DNA of 64,000 nt from Bacteroidales bacterium (lineage in GTDB: Bacteria > Bacteroidota > Bacteroidia > Bacteroidales > UBA932). A program made the position numbers and the translations under genes. The notes below the pieces were generated by a model. The model was not told where the DNA came from, did no database searches, and saw only the letters and a program-made list of their open reading frames with translations. Position 1 is the stretch's first letter. Each line of letters opens with the position of its first letter. The stretch lies in the NCBI GenBank assembly GCA_017454905.1, contig JAFTCB010000062.1:1-64000 (forward strand). Direction: 5' to 3'. This document shows positions 35,876-43,814 of this stretch, in pieces.

Positions 35876-38800
35876 CTACATCATCGGGGGACGTCCGCCG
35901 CCCATCGGGGGCATTCCGCCACCCATCGGGGGCATTCCGCCGCCACGGCCGCCGCGGCCACCGCCGCCCATCCGTCCGCGACCCTGACCACGGCCCATCG
36001 TGCCGAAGTTATAGGAGAAGGAAAGGATGATATAGCGTCCGAGCGTGTTGCTCAGGGTCTCGATGTGCTGCGAGCTGGCATCCGTGACCGAGAGGGCACG
36101 GGACTGGCCGAGCAGGTCGGCTACATAGAGCGAAATGTTGGCGGAGCCGATCGATTTGGCCAGGGTCAGGTTGATGATCATCTGGGGATCGACCGGAGTC
36201 GTATAGCCGTTGTACCAGCGGTAGTTGGCATTGCCGGTCAGGGAGATGCCCGTGCTGGCCCAGTTCCAGGTCAGTTCGCCGGTGATGGCGTTGTTCCAGG
36301 TCTGGGAGTTCTGGGCAGCCTTGATGGCCTTGGCCGCGGCATCGCCCTTCTGCCGGTACCAGGTCTTGCTCATGTTCGTGCTGGCACCGAGTGTGGCCTG
36401 CACGTACAGTCCCCGGTAGGTCAGGCGGAGCCGTTCATTGACATTCAGGTTGTCCGTGTAGTTCTCCACGATGTGGGTCTTGTAGTAGTCCGGATCATTG
36501 AACTGGTCCACGAACCAGTTCATGAAGGCATAGAAGCCGTCCTGTTTGTACTTGGACATGTCCACACCCACGCCTTCATACGCGAAGGACTGACGCCAGT
36601 TGACACCCGTATTGTTGTTGATGGAGAACGGGGAGTTCTTGCCCAGCGGGGTGTTGTTGAAGAAGCTGAGGCCGGCATTTCCGGTGACGGGGGCGTTGAA
36701 CGGCATCGTATACTGGCCGCCGTCGTCCGCGGTGATGACCACGTTGGAAATCTGGTTCTGCGTGAATCCGCCGTTCGCCCGGATGTTGAAGGAGGAGAAG
36801 TTCTCGCGGTTGCTGCTGCGGTACTCCATGTTGATATTGTGCGTGAAGTACGGTGTCAGCGAAGGGTTACCGAAGGTGACGCGGAGCGGGTTGGTATTGT
36901 CCGGCACCGGCATCAACTGCTGGGTGGAGGGCTGGCTGGAGTTGCCCCGGTAGAAGAAACGCAGCGAGGTATCGTCATTGATATCGACGAACATCATCAC
37001 CTGCGGGGAGAAATTCCAGCGGTTGTCCTCGTAGGTCTGCGGCTTGTTGCTCTTCGACGCGGCATCATAGACCGTAGTGCTGTTGTAGGTGTACTGCGGC
37101 ATCGCGGTGAAGCCGGCCTGCAGATGCCAGCGGTCGTCCTGGTACAGGACATTGCCGCCGATCTCATGGCGCCGGTTCAGGTTCTCGATGGCGTTGGAAT
37201 ACTGGGCATCGAGCACGCCCCCGTTCAACAGGTCGAAGGTATTCTTCTCGGACAGGGACTTGCTCCAGTTGAAGGAGTAGTTGGCTTCCAGGTAGAAATA
37301 ATTGCCGAGCGGCTCGGTATAGGTGGCACGCGTGCTGACCGAGTAGCTCTTCTGGTCGCTGATAGCGTTCTGGCTGACCTCAGAGCCGCCGGACAGCTCT
37401 CCGTCCTGATAGTATCTCGTCCCGTTGTTGTTGATCGCATTCATCTTGTTGTCGGACAAGTTGAAGTTGGTGTTGACCGTGAGGGTACGGCCCGGGAGTC
37501 CGAGACGCTGGCGGAAGAGCAGGAAGCCCTGCGTGCTGAAATTCTTGTTGGCGCCGGTGTTGTCGGTATACGAATCGTTGAGCTGGTAGTAATTGCCGTT
37601 GAGGCTGTCGTCACGCCAGGTCTCGCTCGTGCTGCTCTGCGTATAGCTGCCGTCGCCGAAGCGGATGCTCGGCTGGAACAGGATCGAAGTGTTCTCCGAG
37701 AACTTGTGCTCCAGGCGCAGGCCGAAATTGTGGCCGTTGGAGTGGGTCGTGTTGGAGCTGTTGCTGTTGACTTTCTGGTTGAATCCGGTCATGTAGTTGA
37801 TCGTGTTGGACTCGGAAAGCGTGAAGTTGTCGTTGTGGTTGAAATTGTAGTTGCCACCGACTTCCATCTTTCCGTCGAACGCATCACCCGCGGCATTCAG
37901 GCCGGCCATGTAGGAATTGCTGATGCCACCACCGCCGCCGAAGCCGCGGCCGCCGCCCATGCCCATGCCGCCGCCGCCCATCATGGCGCCCATCATGTTG
38001 CCGGAGAAGTTGGTCGATCCCTGGACATTGGCGTTGTTGGCGTTGAGGATGAGGCTGATCTGGGTATTGTCCGTAAAGCGGCCGAGGAAGGCGTTGCCGG
38101 AGTAGCGCCAGTCGTTGAGGTCGCCCTCATGCGCAGGCACGTCATGGCCGACACCGGCCGTCACGCGGCCCACCAGGCCCTTCATCATGCCCGGCTGCAC
38201 GGAGAGGTCGATCACCGTCTCCTCCTGCCCGTCGTCGATGCCGGTGAACTCGGCCTGCTCGGACTTCTTGCGGATGACTTTGAGCTTGCGGACGAGTTTC
38301 GCGGGAATGTTCTGGGAAGCGATCTGGGGATCATCCAGGAAGAAGGTCTTGCCCTGCACCGTGATCTTGCTGACCGACTGGCCGTTGACCGTGATGGTCC
38401 CGTTGTCGGCCACCTCGATGCCCGGCATCTTCTTGAGCAGGTCGATCAGGTTGTCATTGTCGGTGGAGAGGAAGGAAGACGCATTGTACTCGATCGTATC
38501 CTTCTTGATGACCACCGGATTGCCCAGCGCGGAGACCTCCGCGGCCTCCAGCTGCTCCCGGTCGACTTTCATCTTGATCTCTCCGAGGTCGATGGGCTTG
38601 GAGTCCATCTTGACGGTCGCCGTGTACGCTTCGTATCCCATCAACTCCGCACGGAGGGTATAGGATGCGTTGCGTACGGACTCGAGCGTGAAGGCGCCCT
38701 TGTCATCGGTCAGGCTGTACTTGGCCGGTTTGCTCTGCCCGTCCCGGGTCAGGGACACGGTGGCAAACCCCAGGGGCTCCCCGTTCGACTCATCGATCAG

Positions 38801-38884
38801 GACACCTTTGACGTTGTTCTGGGCAAACAAGCTGAAACCCAGAAACATTCCTGCAGTCAGCAGGAAGACTTTCGCAAAGTTCAT
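35876..38884 (-). CDS. TonB-receptor-like outer-membrane barrel with Gly/Met-rich tail
   Basis: A 1002-residue outer-membrane protein with signal MNFAKVFLLTAGMFLGFSLFAQ, a carboxypeptidase-like regulatory domain (about 24-110), a plug-like domain (about 120-220) and a long beta-barrel of the OMP_b-brl_3 type. The last barrel strand ILSFSYNFG is followed by about 40 residues of Gly, Met, Arg and Pro repeats, where a barrel protein normally ends. A second Gly/Met-rich loop lies near residues 295-325. There is no SusD partner. Uptake of a siderophore-like or peptide ligand is possible. The gene starts 6 bp after ruvC. Confidence 0.85.
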   Translation of the reverse strand: MNFAKVFLLTAGMFLGFSLFAQNNVKGVLIDESNGEPLGFATVSLTRDGQSKPAKYSLTDDKGAFTLESVRNASYTLRAELMGYEAYTATVKMDSKPIDLGEIKMKVDREQLEAAEVSALGNPVVIKKDTIEYNASSFLSTDNDNLIDLLKKMPGIEVADNGTITVNGQSVSKITVQGKTFFLDDPQIASQNIPAKLVRKLKVIRKKSEQAEFTGIDDGQEETVIDLSVQPGMMKGLVGRVTAGVGHDVPAHEGDLNDWRYSGNAFLGRFTDNTQISLILNANNANVQGSTNFSGNMMGAMMGGGGMGMGGGRGFGGGGGISNSYMAGLNAAGDAFDGKMEVGGNYNFNHNDNFTLSESNTINYMTGFNQKVNSNSSNTTHSNGHNFGLRLEHKFSENTSILFQPSIRFGDGSYTQSSTSETWRDDSLNGNYYQLNDSYTDNTGANKNFSTQGFLLFRQRLGLPGRTLTVNTNFNLSDNKMNAINNNGTRYYQDGELSGGSEVSQNAISDQKSYSVSTRATYTEPLGNYFYLEANYSFNWSKSLSEKNTFDLLNGGVLDAQYSNAIENLNRRHEIGGNVLYQDDRWHLQAGFTAMPQYTYNSTTVYDAASKSNKPQTYEDNRWNFSPQVMMFVDINDDTSLRFFYRGNSSQPSTQQLMPVPDNTNPLRVTFGNPSLTPYFTHNINMEYRSSNRENFSSFNIRANGGFTQNQISNVVITADDGGQYTMPFNAPVTGNAGLSFFNNTPLGKNSPFSINNNTGVNWRQSFAYEGVGVDMSKYKQDGFYAFMNWFVDQFNDPDYYKTHIVENYTDNLNVNERLRLTYRGLYVQATLGASTNMSKTWYRQKGDAAAKAIKAAQNSQTWNNAITGELTWNWASTGISLTGNANYRWYNGYTTPVDPQMIINLTLAKSIGSANISLYVADLLGQSRALSVTDASSQHIETLSNTLGRYIILSFSYNFGTMGRGQGRGRMGGGGRGGRGGGMPPMGGGMPPMGGGRPPMM

Positions 38885-38890
38885 ACTACT

Positions 38891-39460
38891 TTACTTTTTA
38901 ATGCGCTCCGGATTGGACACGACAAATTTCTCCCAACTACTAGTAGCTTGCATGGCCGCAAGCGGGCTGGTTAATTGGTAGAAGTGGCACATGGCGAGCG
39001 CCAGTGCATCTGTGGCGTCGAGGTATTTACTATCAATTTTTATGCCAAGCGTACGCTGAACCATGAGGCTCACCTGCTCTTTTGAAGCGGCCCCGTTGCC
39101 GCAGATCGTCATCTTCGCTTTGCGCGGAGCGTATTCGAAAATCCGGGCACCCCGTTCCAGCCCGGCGACCATCGCCGCACCCTGGGCCCGGCCCAGTTTG
39201 AGGATGACCTGGGCGTTCTTGCCGTAGAAGGGAGACTCGACCGCCATGTCGTCCGGATGGTGGAGATCGCACAAGGCGCCCACCTTCTCGCGGATGATCT
39301 CCAGCTTGTCGTAGGGAGACTCTACCTTGCGCAGGTCCACGACCCCCATGTCCACGAAATGGGGGTGTCCGGAGGCATCTACACGCACGATCCCGAAACC
39401 AAGGATATTGGTTCCGGGATCGATGCCCAGGATCACGCGTTCACGCCTTTCTGCAGACAT
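38891..39460 (-). CDS. ruvC: Holliday junction endonuclease RuvC
   Basis: A 189-residue resolvase that cuts Holliday junctions as a dimer with RuvAB. The acidic catalytic residues are visible in ILGIDPGTNILGFG, AVESPFYGKNAQV and LDATDALALA. The start at 39460 (MSAERRERVILGIDPG) follows the serS stop by 18 bp. An ATG further upstream would lie almost on serS. Confidence 0.95.
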   Translation of the reverse strand: MSAERRERVILGIDPGTNILGFGIVRVDASGHPHFVDMGVVDLRKVESPYDKLEIIREKVGALCDLHHPDDMAVESPFYGKNAQVILKLGRAQGAAMVAGLERGARIFEYAPRKAKMTICGNGAASKEQVSLMVQRTLGIKIDSKYLDATDALALAMCHFYQLTSPLAAMQATSSWEKFVVSNPERIKK

Positions 39461-39478
39461 TGAGCGACGGGATTGCAA

Positions 39479-40750
39479 TTAGTCGATCTTGTCGAATCCG
39501 GTGTAGGGACGGAGCACCTCCGGGATGATGATCCCGTCGGGCGTCTGGTTGTCCTCCAGCAGGGCGGCCACCACACGCGGGAGTGCCAGGGAACTGCCGT
39601 TCAGCGTGTGGGCGAGCTGGGTCTTGCCGGCCTCGTCGCGGTAACGCAGGTGCAGGCGGTTGGCCTGGTAGGTCTCGAAATTGGACACGGAGGAGATCTC
39701 CAGCCAGCGCTGCTGGGCAGCGGACCAGAGCTCGAAGTCGTAGGTGATGGCGGAAGTGAAGCTCAGATCGCCGCCGCAAAGGCGCAGGATGCGGTACTTG
39801 AGGCCGAGCTTGCACACCAGGGACTCCACGTGGGCCACCATCTCGTCGAGGGCGGCGTAGGAATCCTCCGGCTTCTCCACCCGCACGATCTCGACCTTGT
39901 CGAACTGGTGCAGGCGGTTCAGGCCGCGCACGTCCTTGCCGTAGGAGCCGGCCTCGCGACGGAAGCACGGCGTGTAGGCGGTCAGGCGCTGCGGGATCTC
40001 GCCCGGAGCGAGGATGACGTCGCGGAAAATGTTGGTCACGGGCACCTCGGCCGTCGGGACCATGTAGAAATCATCCACCTCGGCATGGTACATCTGGCCT
40101 TCCTTGTCAGGAAGCTGGCCGGTACCGAAACCGGAATCGCGGTTGACCATCACCGGCGGCTCGACCTCCTTGTAGCCGGCCGCGGTGTTGCTGTCGAGGA
40201 AGAAATTGATCAGCGCGCGCTGCAACTTGGCCCCCTTGCCCTTGTAGACCGGGAAACCGGCGCCGGTGATCTTGACGCCCAGGTCGAAGTCGATGATGTC
40301 GTACTTCTTGGCGAGCTCCCAGTGCGGAAGCGCACCTTCGGGGAGTTTCACCTCGGGACCGCCCATCTTGACAACTTCGTTGTCCTCGGCACCCTTGCCG
40401 GGCTTGACCAGGGCGCAGGGCGTGTTGGGCATCAGCACGAGCTGGCTCTCCAGCTCGGCGGCAGCCTCGTCCATCCGGGTGAGAAGTTCGGCCGAACGGG
40501 CCTTGAGCGCGGCCACCTCGGCTTTCGCGGCCTCGGCAGCATCGCGGAGCCCCTGCTTCATCAGGCCGCCGATCTCGGCCGCCTTCTGCTTCTGCTGCGC
40601 GAGCAGGGCGTCGCTCTCCGTCTGGAGACTGCGGCGGCGCGCGTCGAGTTCCAGCACCTTGTCCACGATCGGCTGCGCGTCGAAATTCTTGATTTTCAAT
40701 TTCGCGACGACGGCTTGCGGGTCATCGCGAAGCATCTTGAGTGTCAACAT
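39479..40750 (-). CDS. serS: seryl-tRNA synthetase
   Basis: A 423-residue class II synthetase that charges tRNA-Ser. An N-terminal coiled-coil arm (about 30-100, rich in Ala, Glu and Lys) is followed by the catalytic core with motif 2 (TPCFRREAGSYGKDVRG) and motif 3 (NGSSLALPRVVAALLE). No clear -7 box lies directly upstream, so some transcription may read through the weak terminator after rpmA. It precedes ruvC. Confidence 0.97.
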   Translation of the reverse strand: MLTLKMLRDDPQAVVAKLKIKNFDAQPIVDKVLELDARRRSLQTESDALLAQQKQKAAEIGGLMKQGLRDAAEAAKAEVAALKARSAELLTRMDEAAAELESQLVLMPNTPCALVKPGKGAEDNEVVKMGGPEVKLPEGALPHWELAKKYDIIDFDLGVKITGAGFPVYKGKGAKLQRALINFFLDSNTAAGYKEVEPPVMVNRDSGFGTGQLPDKEGQMYHAEVDDFYMVPTAEVPVTNIFRDVILAPGEIPQRLTAYTPCFRREAGSYGKDVRGLNRLHQFDKVEIVRVEKPEDSYAALDEMVAHVESLVCKLGLKYRILRLCGGDLSFTSAITYDFELWSAAQQRWLEISSVSNFETYQANRLHLRYRDEAGKTQLAHTLNGSSLALPRVVAALLEDNQTPDGIIIPEVLRPYTGFDKID

Positions 40751-40763
40751 ATCTTCCTTCTAT

Positions 40764-40797
40764 TAAAAAAGAACCCACACCTGTCTCGAAGTGTGGG
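40764..40797 (-). terminator. terminator of rplU-rpmA
   Basis: CCCACAC (40774-40780) pairs with GTGTGGG (40791-40797). On the minus strand it is followed by TTCTTTTTT. Confidence 0.75.
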
Positions 40798-40827
40798 ATC
40801 CTTGATTCAACTTTCCGTCCTCCGAGA

Positions 40828-41088
40828 TTAGTTCTCAAACGGGACGACCGACACGTAGGATTTGTTCTCTCTCTTGCGGGTGAACTTCACCGTACCGTCG
40901 ATAAGTGCGTACAGCGTGTGGTCCTTGCCCATCCCGACATTACGGTCCGGATTGTGGACAGTACCGCGCTGGCGGACGATGATATTGCCGGCTTTCACGA
41001 CCTCGCCGCCGAATTTCTTGAGACCCAGGCGCTTGCTCTGCGACTCACGACCGTTCTTGGAACTCGATTGACCTTTCTTGTGTGCCAT
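40828..41088 (-). CDS. rpmA: 50S ribosomal protein L27
   Basis: An 86-residue ribosomal protein at the peptidyl transferase centre. The N terminus [22 protein letters not shown] is typical of the form without a cleavable leader, and [25 protein letters not shown] is the family core. It follows rplU by 5 bp. Confidence 0.98.
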   Translation of the reverse strand: MAHKKGQSSSKNGRESQSKRLGLKKFGGEVVKAGNIIVRQRGTVHNPDRNVGMGKDHTLYALIDGTVKFTRKRENKSYVSVVPFEN

Positions 41089-41093
41089 AACTC

Positions 41094-41405
41094 TTAAGCG
41101 ATTTCGTTGATTTTGATCTTGGTAAGTTTCTGACGGTGACCGTTGAGCTTCTGGAAGCCCTTGCGACGGATCTTCTTGAAGACAAGCACCTTGTCAGCTT
41201 TTGCATCATCCTCGAGGACGGTGGCCTTGACCACTGCACCCTCTACATAGGGAGCGCCCACCTTGACAGCCGCGTCATCCGCGACCAGGAGGACCTTCTT
41301 GAACTCCACATCAGCACCCTTGGCATCGGCGAGCCGCTGCACAAAGATCTCGTTGCCAGCCTCTACCTTAAACTGCTGGCCTGCAATGTCTACGATTGCG
41401 TACAT
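41094..41405 (-). CDS. rplU: 50S ribosomal protein L21
   Basis: A 103-residue ribosomal protein. The start at 41405 gives the family N terminus [17 protein letters not shown]; the longer frame upstream reads through the leader. The C-terminal [23 protein letters not shown] is the expected RNA-binding part. It forms the usual operon with rpmA. Confidence 0.97.
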   Translation of the reverse strand: MYAIVDIAGQQFKVEAGNEIFVQRLADAKGADVEFKKVLLVADDAAVKVGAPYVEGAVVKATVLEDDAKADKVLVFKKIRRKGFQKLNGHRQKLTKIKINEIA

Positions 41406-41441
41406 CGTGTAAAACTTGTTAAAAGTTTCGGCCGTAAGCGT

Positions 41442-41455
41442 CTGTCTCAAGACAG
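41442..41455 (-). promoter_or_regulatory. hairpin in the rplU leader
   Basis: CTGTCT and AGACAG form a perfect 6-bp stem with a 2-nt loop in the roughly 90-nt leader of rplU. This is the longest ribosomal-protein leader in the window and might hold an autoregulatory element. Confidence 0.35.
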
Positions 41456-41498
41456 CTCTTTATCAATGGCTTAGCGGTCATCAAATTGTTTTGGGCTG

Positions 41499-41506
41499 CG
41501 AATTTA
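41499..41506 (-). promoter_or_regulatory. possible -7 box (TAAATTCG) for rplU
   Basis: A seven-of-eight match to TAnnTTTG on the minus strand, 93 nt before the rplU start codon. Confidence 0.45.
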
Positions 41507-41524
41507 CGCAAAATTTCCATATCT

Positions 41525-41538
41525 GCAAAATATTTTGC
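41525..41538. promoter_or_regulatory. 14-bp perfect palindrome GCAAAATATTTTGC
   Basis: It lies between the divergent rplU and ATPase promoters, about 20 bp upstream of the rplU -7 box, so it could be an operator or UP-like element. Confidence 0.4.
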
Positions 41539-41555
41539 GCATTGTCTCCTGTACC

Positions 41556-41565
41556 GGGGGGGGGG
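41556..41565. repeat. G10 homopolymer
   Basis: Ten consecutive G lie about 42 bp upstream of the ATPase -7 box, in the divergent rplU/ATPase intergenic region. It is the longest homopolymer I noticed in the window. Confidence 0.85.
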
Positions 41566-41606
41566 CCGGGATACTATTTTTATTTGTTTAATAACATCTT
41601 TGTTTC

Positions 41607-41614
41607 TAAATTTG
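41607..41614 (+). promoter_or_regulatory. -7 box (TAAATTTG) for the ATPase-sirtuin operon
   Basis: A perfect TAnnTTTG match ending 5 nt before the ATG at 41620, so the mRNA is probably leaderless. Confidence 0.7.
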
Positions 41615-41619
41615 CAGAT

Positions 41620-42777
41620 ATGGATAGCGCATTTCAGTATCACAAACCTGTCACAGGCAAGCAGTTCCTCGGCCGGGCCAACGAAGTCCGGATCTTCTCC
41701 AACCTGCTCACGCAGGGCGAGAATATCGTCATCTACGAGCCCCCCAAGACAGGCAAGAAATCCCTGGTCCGGCAGGCCTTCCTGCAAATGAAGTCCGCCG
41801 GACAGCAGTTCCTCCCCATCGAGCTCAGCCTGCTGGACATCCGCAGCCTCCGGGACCTCACCCTCCGCCTCGCCGCGACGGCCCTGCGCACCGCAGGAAA
41901 CGGTCCGGACGATTTCGCCCAGGCGGCACAGGAACTGCTCGCCGGGACGCATCTTGTCTTCGACCGGGCCCGGTTCGACGCCTGCGGCGAAGTCATTTCC
42001 CCCTCCTGGGAACTGGATGATACGGACCTGCGTGCCGCTTTCCTGCTCCCCTACCGGCTCGGGGCCCGCAGCGGCGTAGCGCATGTCGTCGTGATCGACG
42101 AATTCCAGAACGTCATGCTCACGGAGGACGGAGACCAGGCATGCCGCATCCTCGAAGACATCTTCAAAACCCTGCCCGGGGAACTCACCGGCAAGGCTTC
42201 CTATGTCTTCCTCGGCTCGCAGGTCAACGCCATGCATGCGATCTTCGGCATCCGGCGCTGGTTCTGGCGGCACGCGGAGCGGATCAGGATCCCGGCCGTC
42301 GAGACCAAGGACATCATGGACCATGTCGTCCGGGGGTTCCTGGCCACCGGCAAGGTCATCGACCGCGAACTGCTGCTCGGCGTCTGCAAGCTGTTCCAGG
42401 GCAACATCTGGTACATCAACCACTTCAGCGCGATCTGCGACTCCCTGACCCGCGGCTACATCATGGAACAGACGCTCACGGATGCGCTGAACGACTTGCT
42501 CGCCATCCATGAAGCGCGTTTCATTGCCACGATGAACGACCTGACCACCTTCCAGGTCAGCCTGCTGCGCGCCATCCTGGACGGGCATACCCGTTTCAGC
42601 AGCGCCGACGTCATCCGGGAATACGCGCTCAACTCGTCCGCCAACGTCCGCCGGCTGAAAGACGCCCTCTGCAAGAAAGAGATCGTCACTTTCGACGAGA
42701 ACGACAATCCGCAGCTCCTGGATCCGCTTTTCGAGTACTGGGTCCGCAAGTATTACTTCAACATGTCATTCGAATGA
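41620..42777 (+). CDS. ATPase_2-type P-loop ATPase with winged-helix C terminus
   Basis: A 385-residue cytoplasmic ATPase of the archaeal/STAND-like ATPase_2 group. FLGRANEV opens the NTPase domain, the Walker B is VVVIDEFQNV, and a winged-helix region fills the C-terminal third (VSLLRAILDGHTRFSSADVIREYAL...). The P-loop reads EPPKTGKKS: the first Gly is Glu and the Thr/Ser after GK is Lys, so nucleotide handling may be unusual. The function is unknown. The start at 41620 sits 5 nt after a -7 box. The gene overlaps the sirtuin gene by 4 bp (ATGA). Confidence 0.75.
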   Translation: MDSAFQYHKPVTGKQFLGRANEVRIFSNLLTQGENIVIYEPPKTGKKSLVRQAFLQMKSAGQQFLPIELSLLDIRSLRDLTLRLAATALRTAGNGPDDFAQAAQELLAGTHLVFDRARFDACGEVISPSWELDDTDLRAAFLLPYRLGARSGVAHVVVIDEFQNVMLTEDGDQACRILEDIFKTLPGELTGKASYVFLGSQVNAMHAIFGIRRWFWRHAERIRIPAVETKDIMDHVVRGFLATGKVIDRELLLGVCKLFQGNIWYINHFSAICDSLTRGYIMEQTLTDALNDLLAIHEARFIATMNDLTTFQVSLLRAILDGHTRFSSADVIREYALNSSANVRRLKDALCKKEIVTFDENDNPQLLDPLFEYWVRKYYFNMSFE

Positions 42778-43478
42778 AAAAGAGAATCGCAGTTCTGACC
42801 GGCGCCGGCGTCAGCGCCGAAAGCGGTCTGGGGACCTACCGGGACAACGGCGGGCTCTGGGACAATTACGACCCGATGGAAGTCGCTTCGGCGGAAGGCT
42901 GGGCCCGCAATCCGGGACTCGTGCTGGACTTCTATAATATGCAGCGGGAGAAACTCCGCGAGGTCCGGCCCAACGAGGCACACCGCCTCATCGCGGAACT
43001 CGAAAAGGAATACAATGTGGACGTCATCACCCAGAACGTGGACAACCTGCACGAGCGGGCGGGTTCCACCCATGTCATCCACCTGCACGGCGAAGCCACC
43101 AAGATCCGGCCGGAGAATACCTGCAACGATGAAGACGGCTTCTCCGAAAAATACGTGGTCGACATCGGATACGAAGCCGTCCGCCTGGGAGACAAAGCGC
43201 CCAACGGCGCCCAGTACCGCCCGCACATCGTCTTTTTCGGCGAAGCCGTCCCCAAGATCGAACGGGCCGTAGAGCTGGTCATGGCGGCGGACATCATCCT
43301 GATCGTCGGAACCTCCCTGCAGGTCTATCCGGCAGCCGGCTTGTACCGGTATGCCCGGCCGGAAGCACCGATCTGGCTGATCGACCCGGCCGATGTCCGG
43401 CTCTTCGACAAACGGATCCACCACATCCGGAAAGTGGCGACGGAAGGAATGAAAGAATTTGTTGGATTGTTAAAATAA
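42774..43478 (+). CDS. SIR2-family NAD-dependent protein deacylase lacking zinc cysteines
   Basis: A 234-residue sirtuin. The NAD-binding GAGVSAESG, the TQNVDNLH motif and the catalytic His in HLHGEATK are present, followed by FFGEAVP and GTSLQVYPAAG. The four zinc-binding cysteines of classical sirtuins are absent; only one Cys (ENTCNDED) lies in that region. Bacteroidota sirtuins often lack the zinc site. Deacetylation or desuccinylation of metabolic enzymes is the likely role. It is translationally coupled to the ATPase. Confidence 0.87.
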   Translation: MKKRIAVLTGAGVSAESGLGTYRDNGGLWDNYDPMEVASAEGWARNPGLVLDFYNMQREKLREVRPNEAHRLIAELEKEYNVDVITQNVDNLHERAGSTHVIHLHGEATKIRPENTCNDEDGFSEKYVVDIGYEAVRLGDKAPNGAQYRPHIVFFGEAVPKIERAVELVMAADIILIVGTSLQVYPAAGLYRYARPEAPIWLIDPADVRLFDKRIHHIRKVATEGMKEFVGLLK

Positions 43479-43483
43479 ATTGC

Positions 43484-43491
43484 TACCTTTG
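43484..43491 (+). promoter_or_regulatory. -7 box (TACCTTTG) for rpsU
   Basis: A perfect TAnnTTTG match 31 nt before the rpsU start. It lies just after the sirtuin stop. A TTTG at 43458-43461 could be the -33 element. Confidence 0.7.
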
Positions 43492-43505
43492 CATCCCCAA
43501 AGAAA

Positions 43506-43514
43506 AAGGAGGTG
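43506..43514 (+). promoter_or_regulatory. strong Shine-Dalgarno sequence of rpsU
   Basis: AAGGAGGTG lies 8 nt before the ATG and is fully complementary to the usual anti-Shine-Dalgarno tail of 16S rRNA. Other genes in the window lack such a site. Confidence 0.85.
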
Positions 43515-43522
43515 TAAAAGCA

Positions 43523-43714
43523 ATGATCATCGTACCCGTAAAAGAAGGCGAAAACATCGAGCGCGCTCTTAAAAAGTTCAAGAGGAAGTTCGAGAAGACC
43601 GGTGCCGTCCGCGAGATGCGCGCCCGCAAGAATTTCCAGAAGCCGTCGGAAATCCGCCGCATTGCGAAGCAGAAGGCTATCTACGTCCAGCACCTGCGTC
43701 TGGAAGAGGAGTAA
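43523..43714 (+). CDS. rpsU: 30S ribosomal protein S21
   Basis: A 63-residue basic protein (MIIVPVKEGENIERALKKFK, then ...REMRARKNFQKPSEIRRIAKQKAIYVQHLRLEEE). In Bacteroidota S21 helps to bury the anti-Shine-Dalgarno sequence of the ribosome, and the strong Shine-Dalgarno site in front of its own gene would let S21-free ribosomes favour this mRNA. That mechanism is known from related bacteria and is inferred here. The gene has its own promoter and terminator. Confidence 0.96.
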   Translation: MIIVPVKEGENIERALKKFKRKFEKTGAVREMRARKNFQKPSEIRRIAKQKAIYVQHLRLEEE

Positions 43715-43736
43715 TCTGCACACCTGATCCAATATG

Positions 43737-43769
43737 CACGCAGCCCGGACCGGGCTGCGTGTTTTTTTT
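43737..43769 (+). terminator. strong terminator of rpsU
   Basis: CACGCAGCCCGG (43737-43748) pairs perfectly with CCGGGCTGCGTG (43750-43761), then eight T follow. Confidence 0.95.
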
Positions 43770-43801
43770 CATGTCGGGTTGCCCGGAAAGGGATTTTTCC
43801 C

Positions 43802-43809
43802 CATATTTG
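43802..43809 (+). promoter_or_regulatory. -7 box (CATATTTG) for the nitroreductase
   Basis: A seven-of-eight match to TAnnTTTG ending 5 nt before the ATG at 43815, which implies a leaderless mRNA. Confidence 0.6.
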
Positions 43810-43814
43810 CAAAC

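Noticed and set aside
35876..35970. A CRISPR-like or minisatellite array at the end of the barrel gene
   Set aside because: The short repeats are in frame and encode GGMPPM; there are no spacers or conserved palindromic repeats.
41620..43478. A phage-defence system made of ATPase and SIR2 protein
   Set aside because: The SIR2 domain is of the metabolic deacylase type, no other defence gene is near, and the pair is embedded among ribosomal genes. It is kept as an oddity, not as a defence system.
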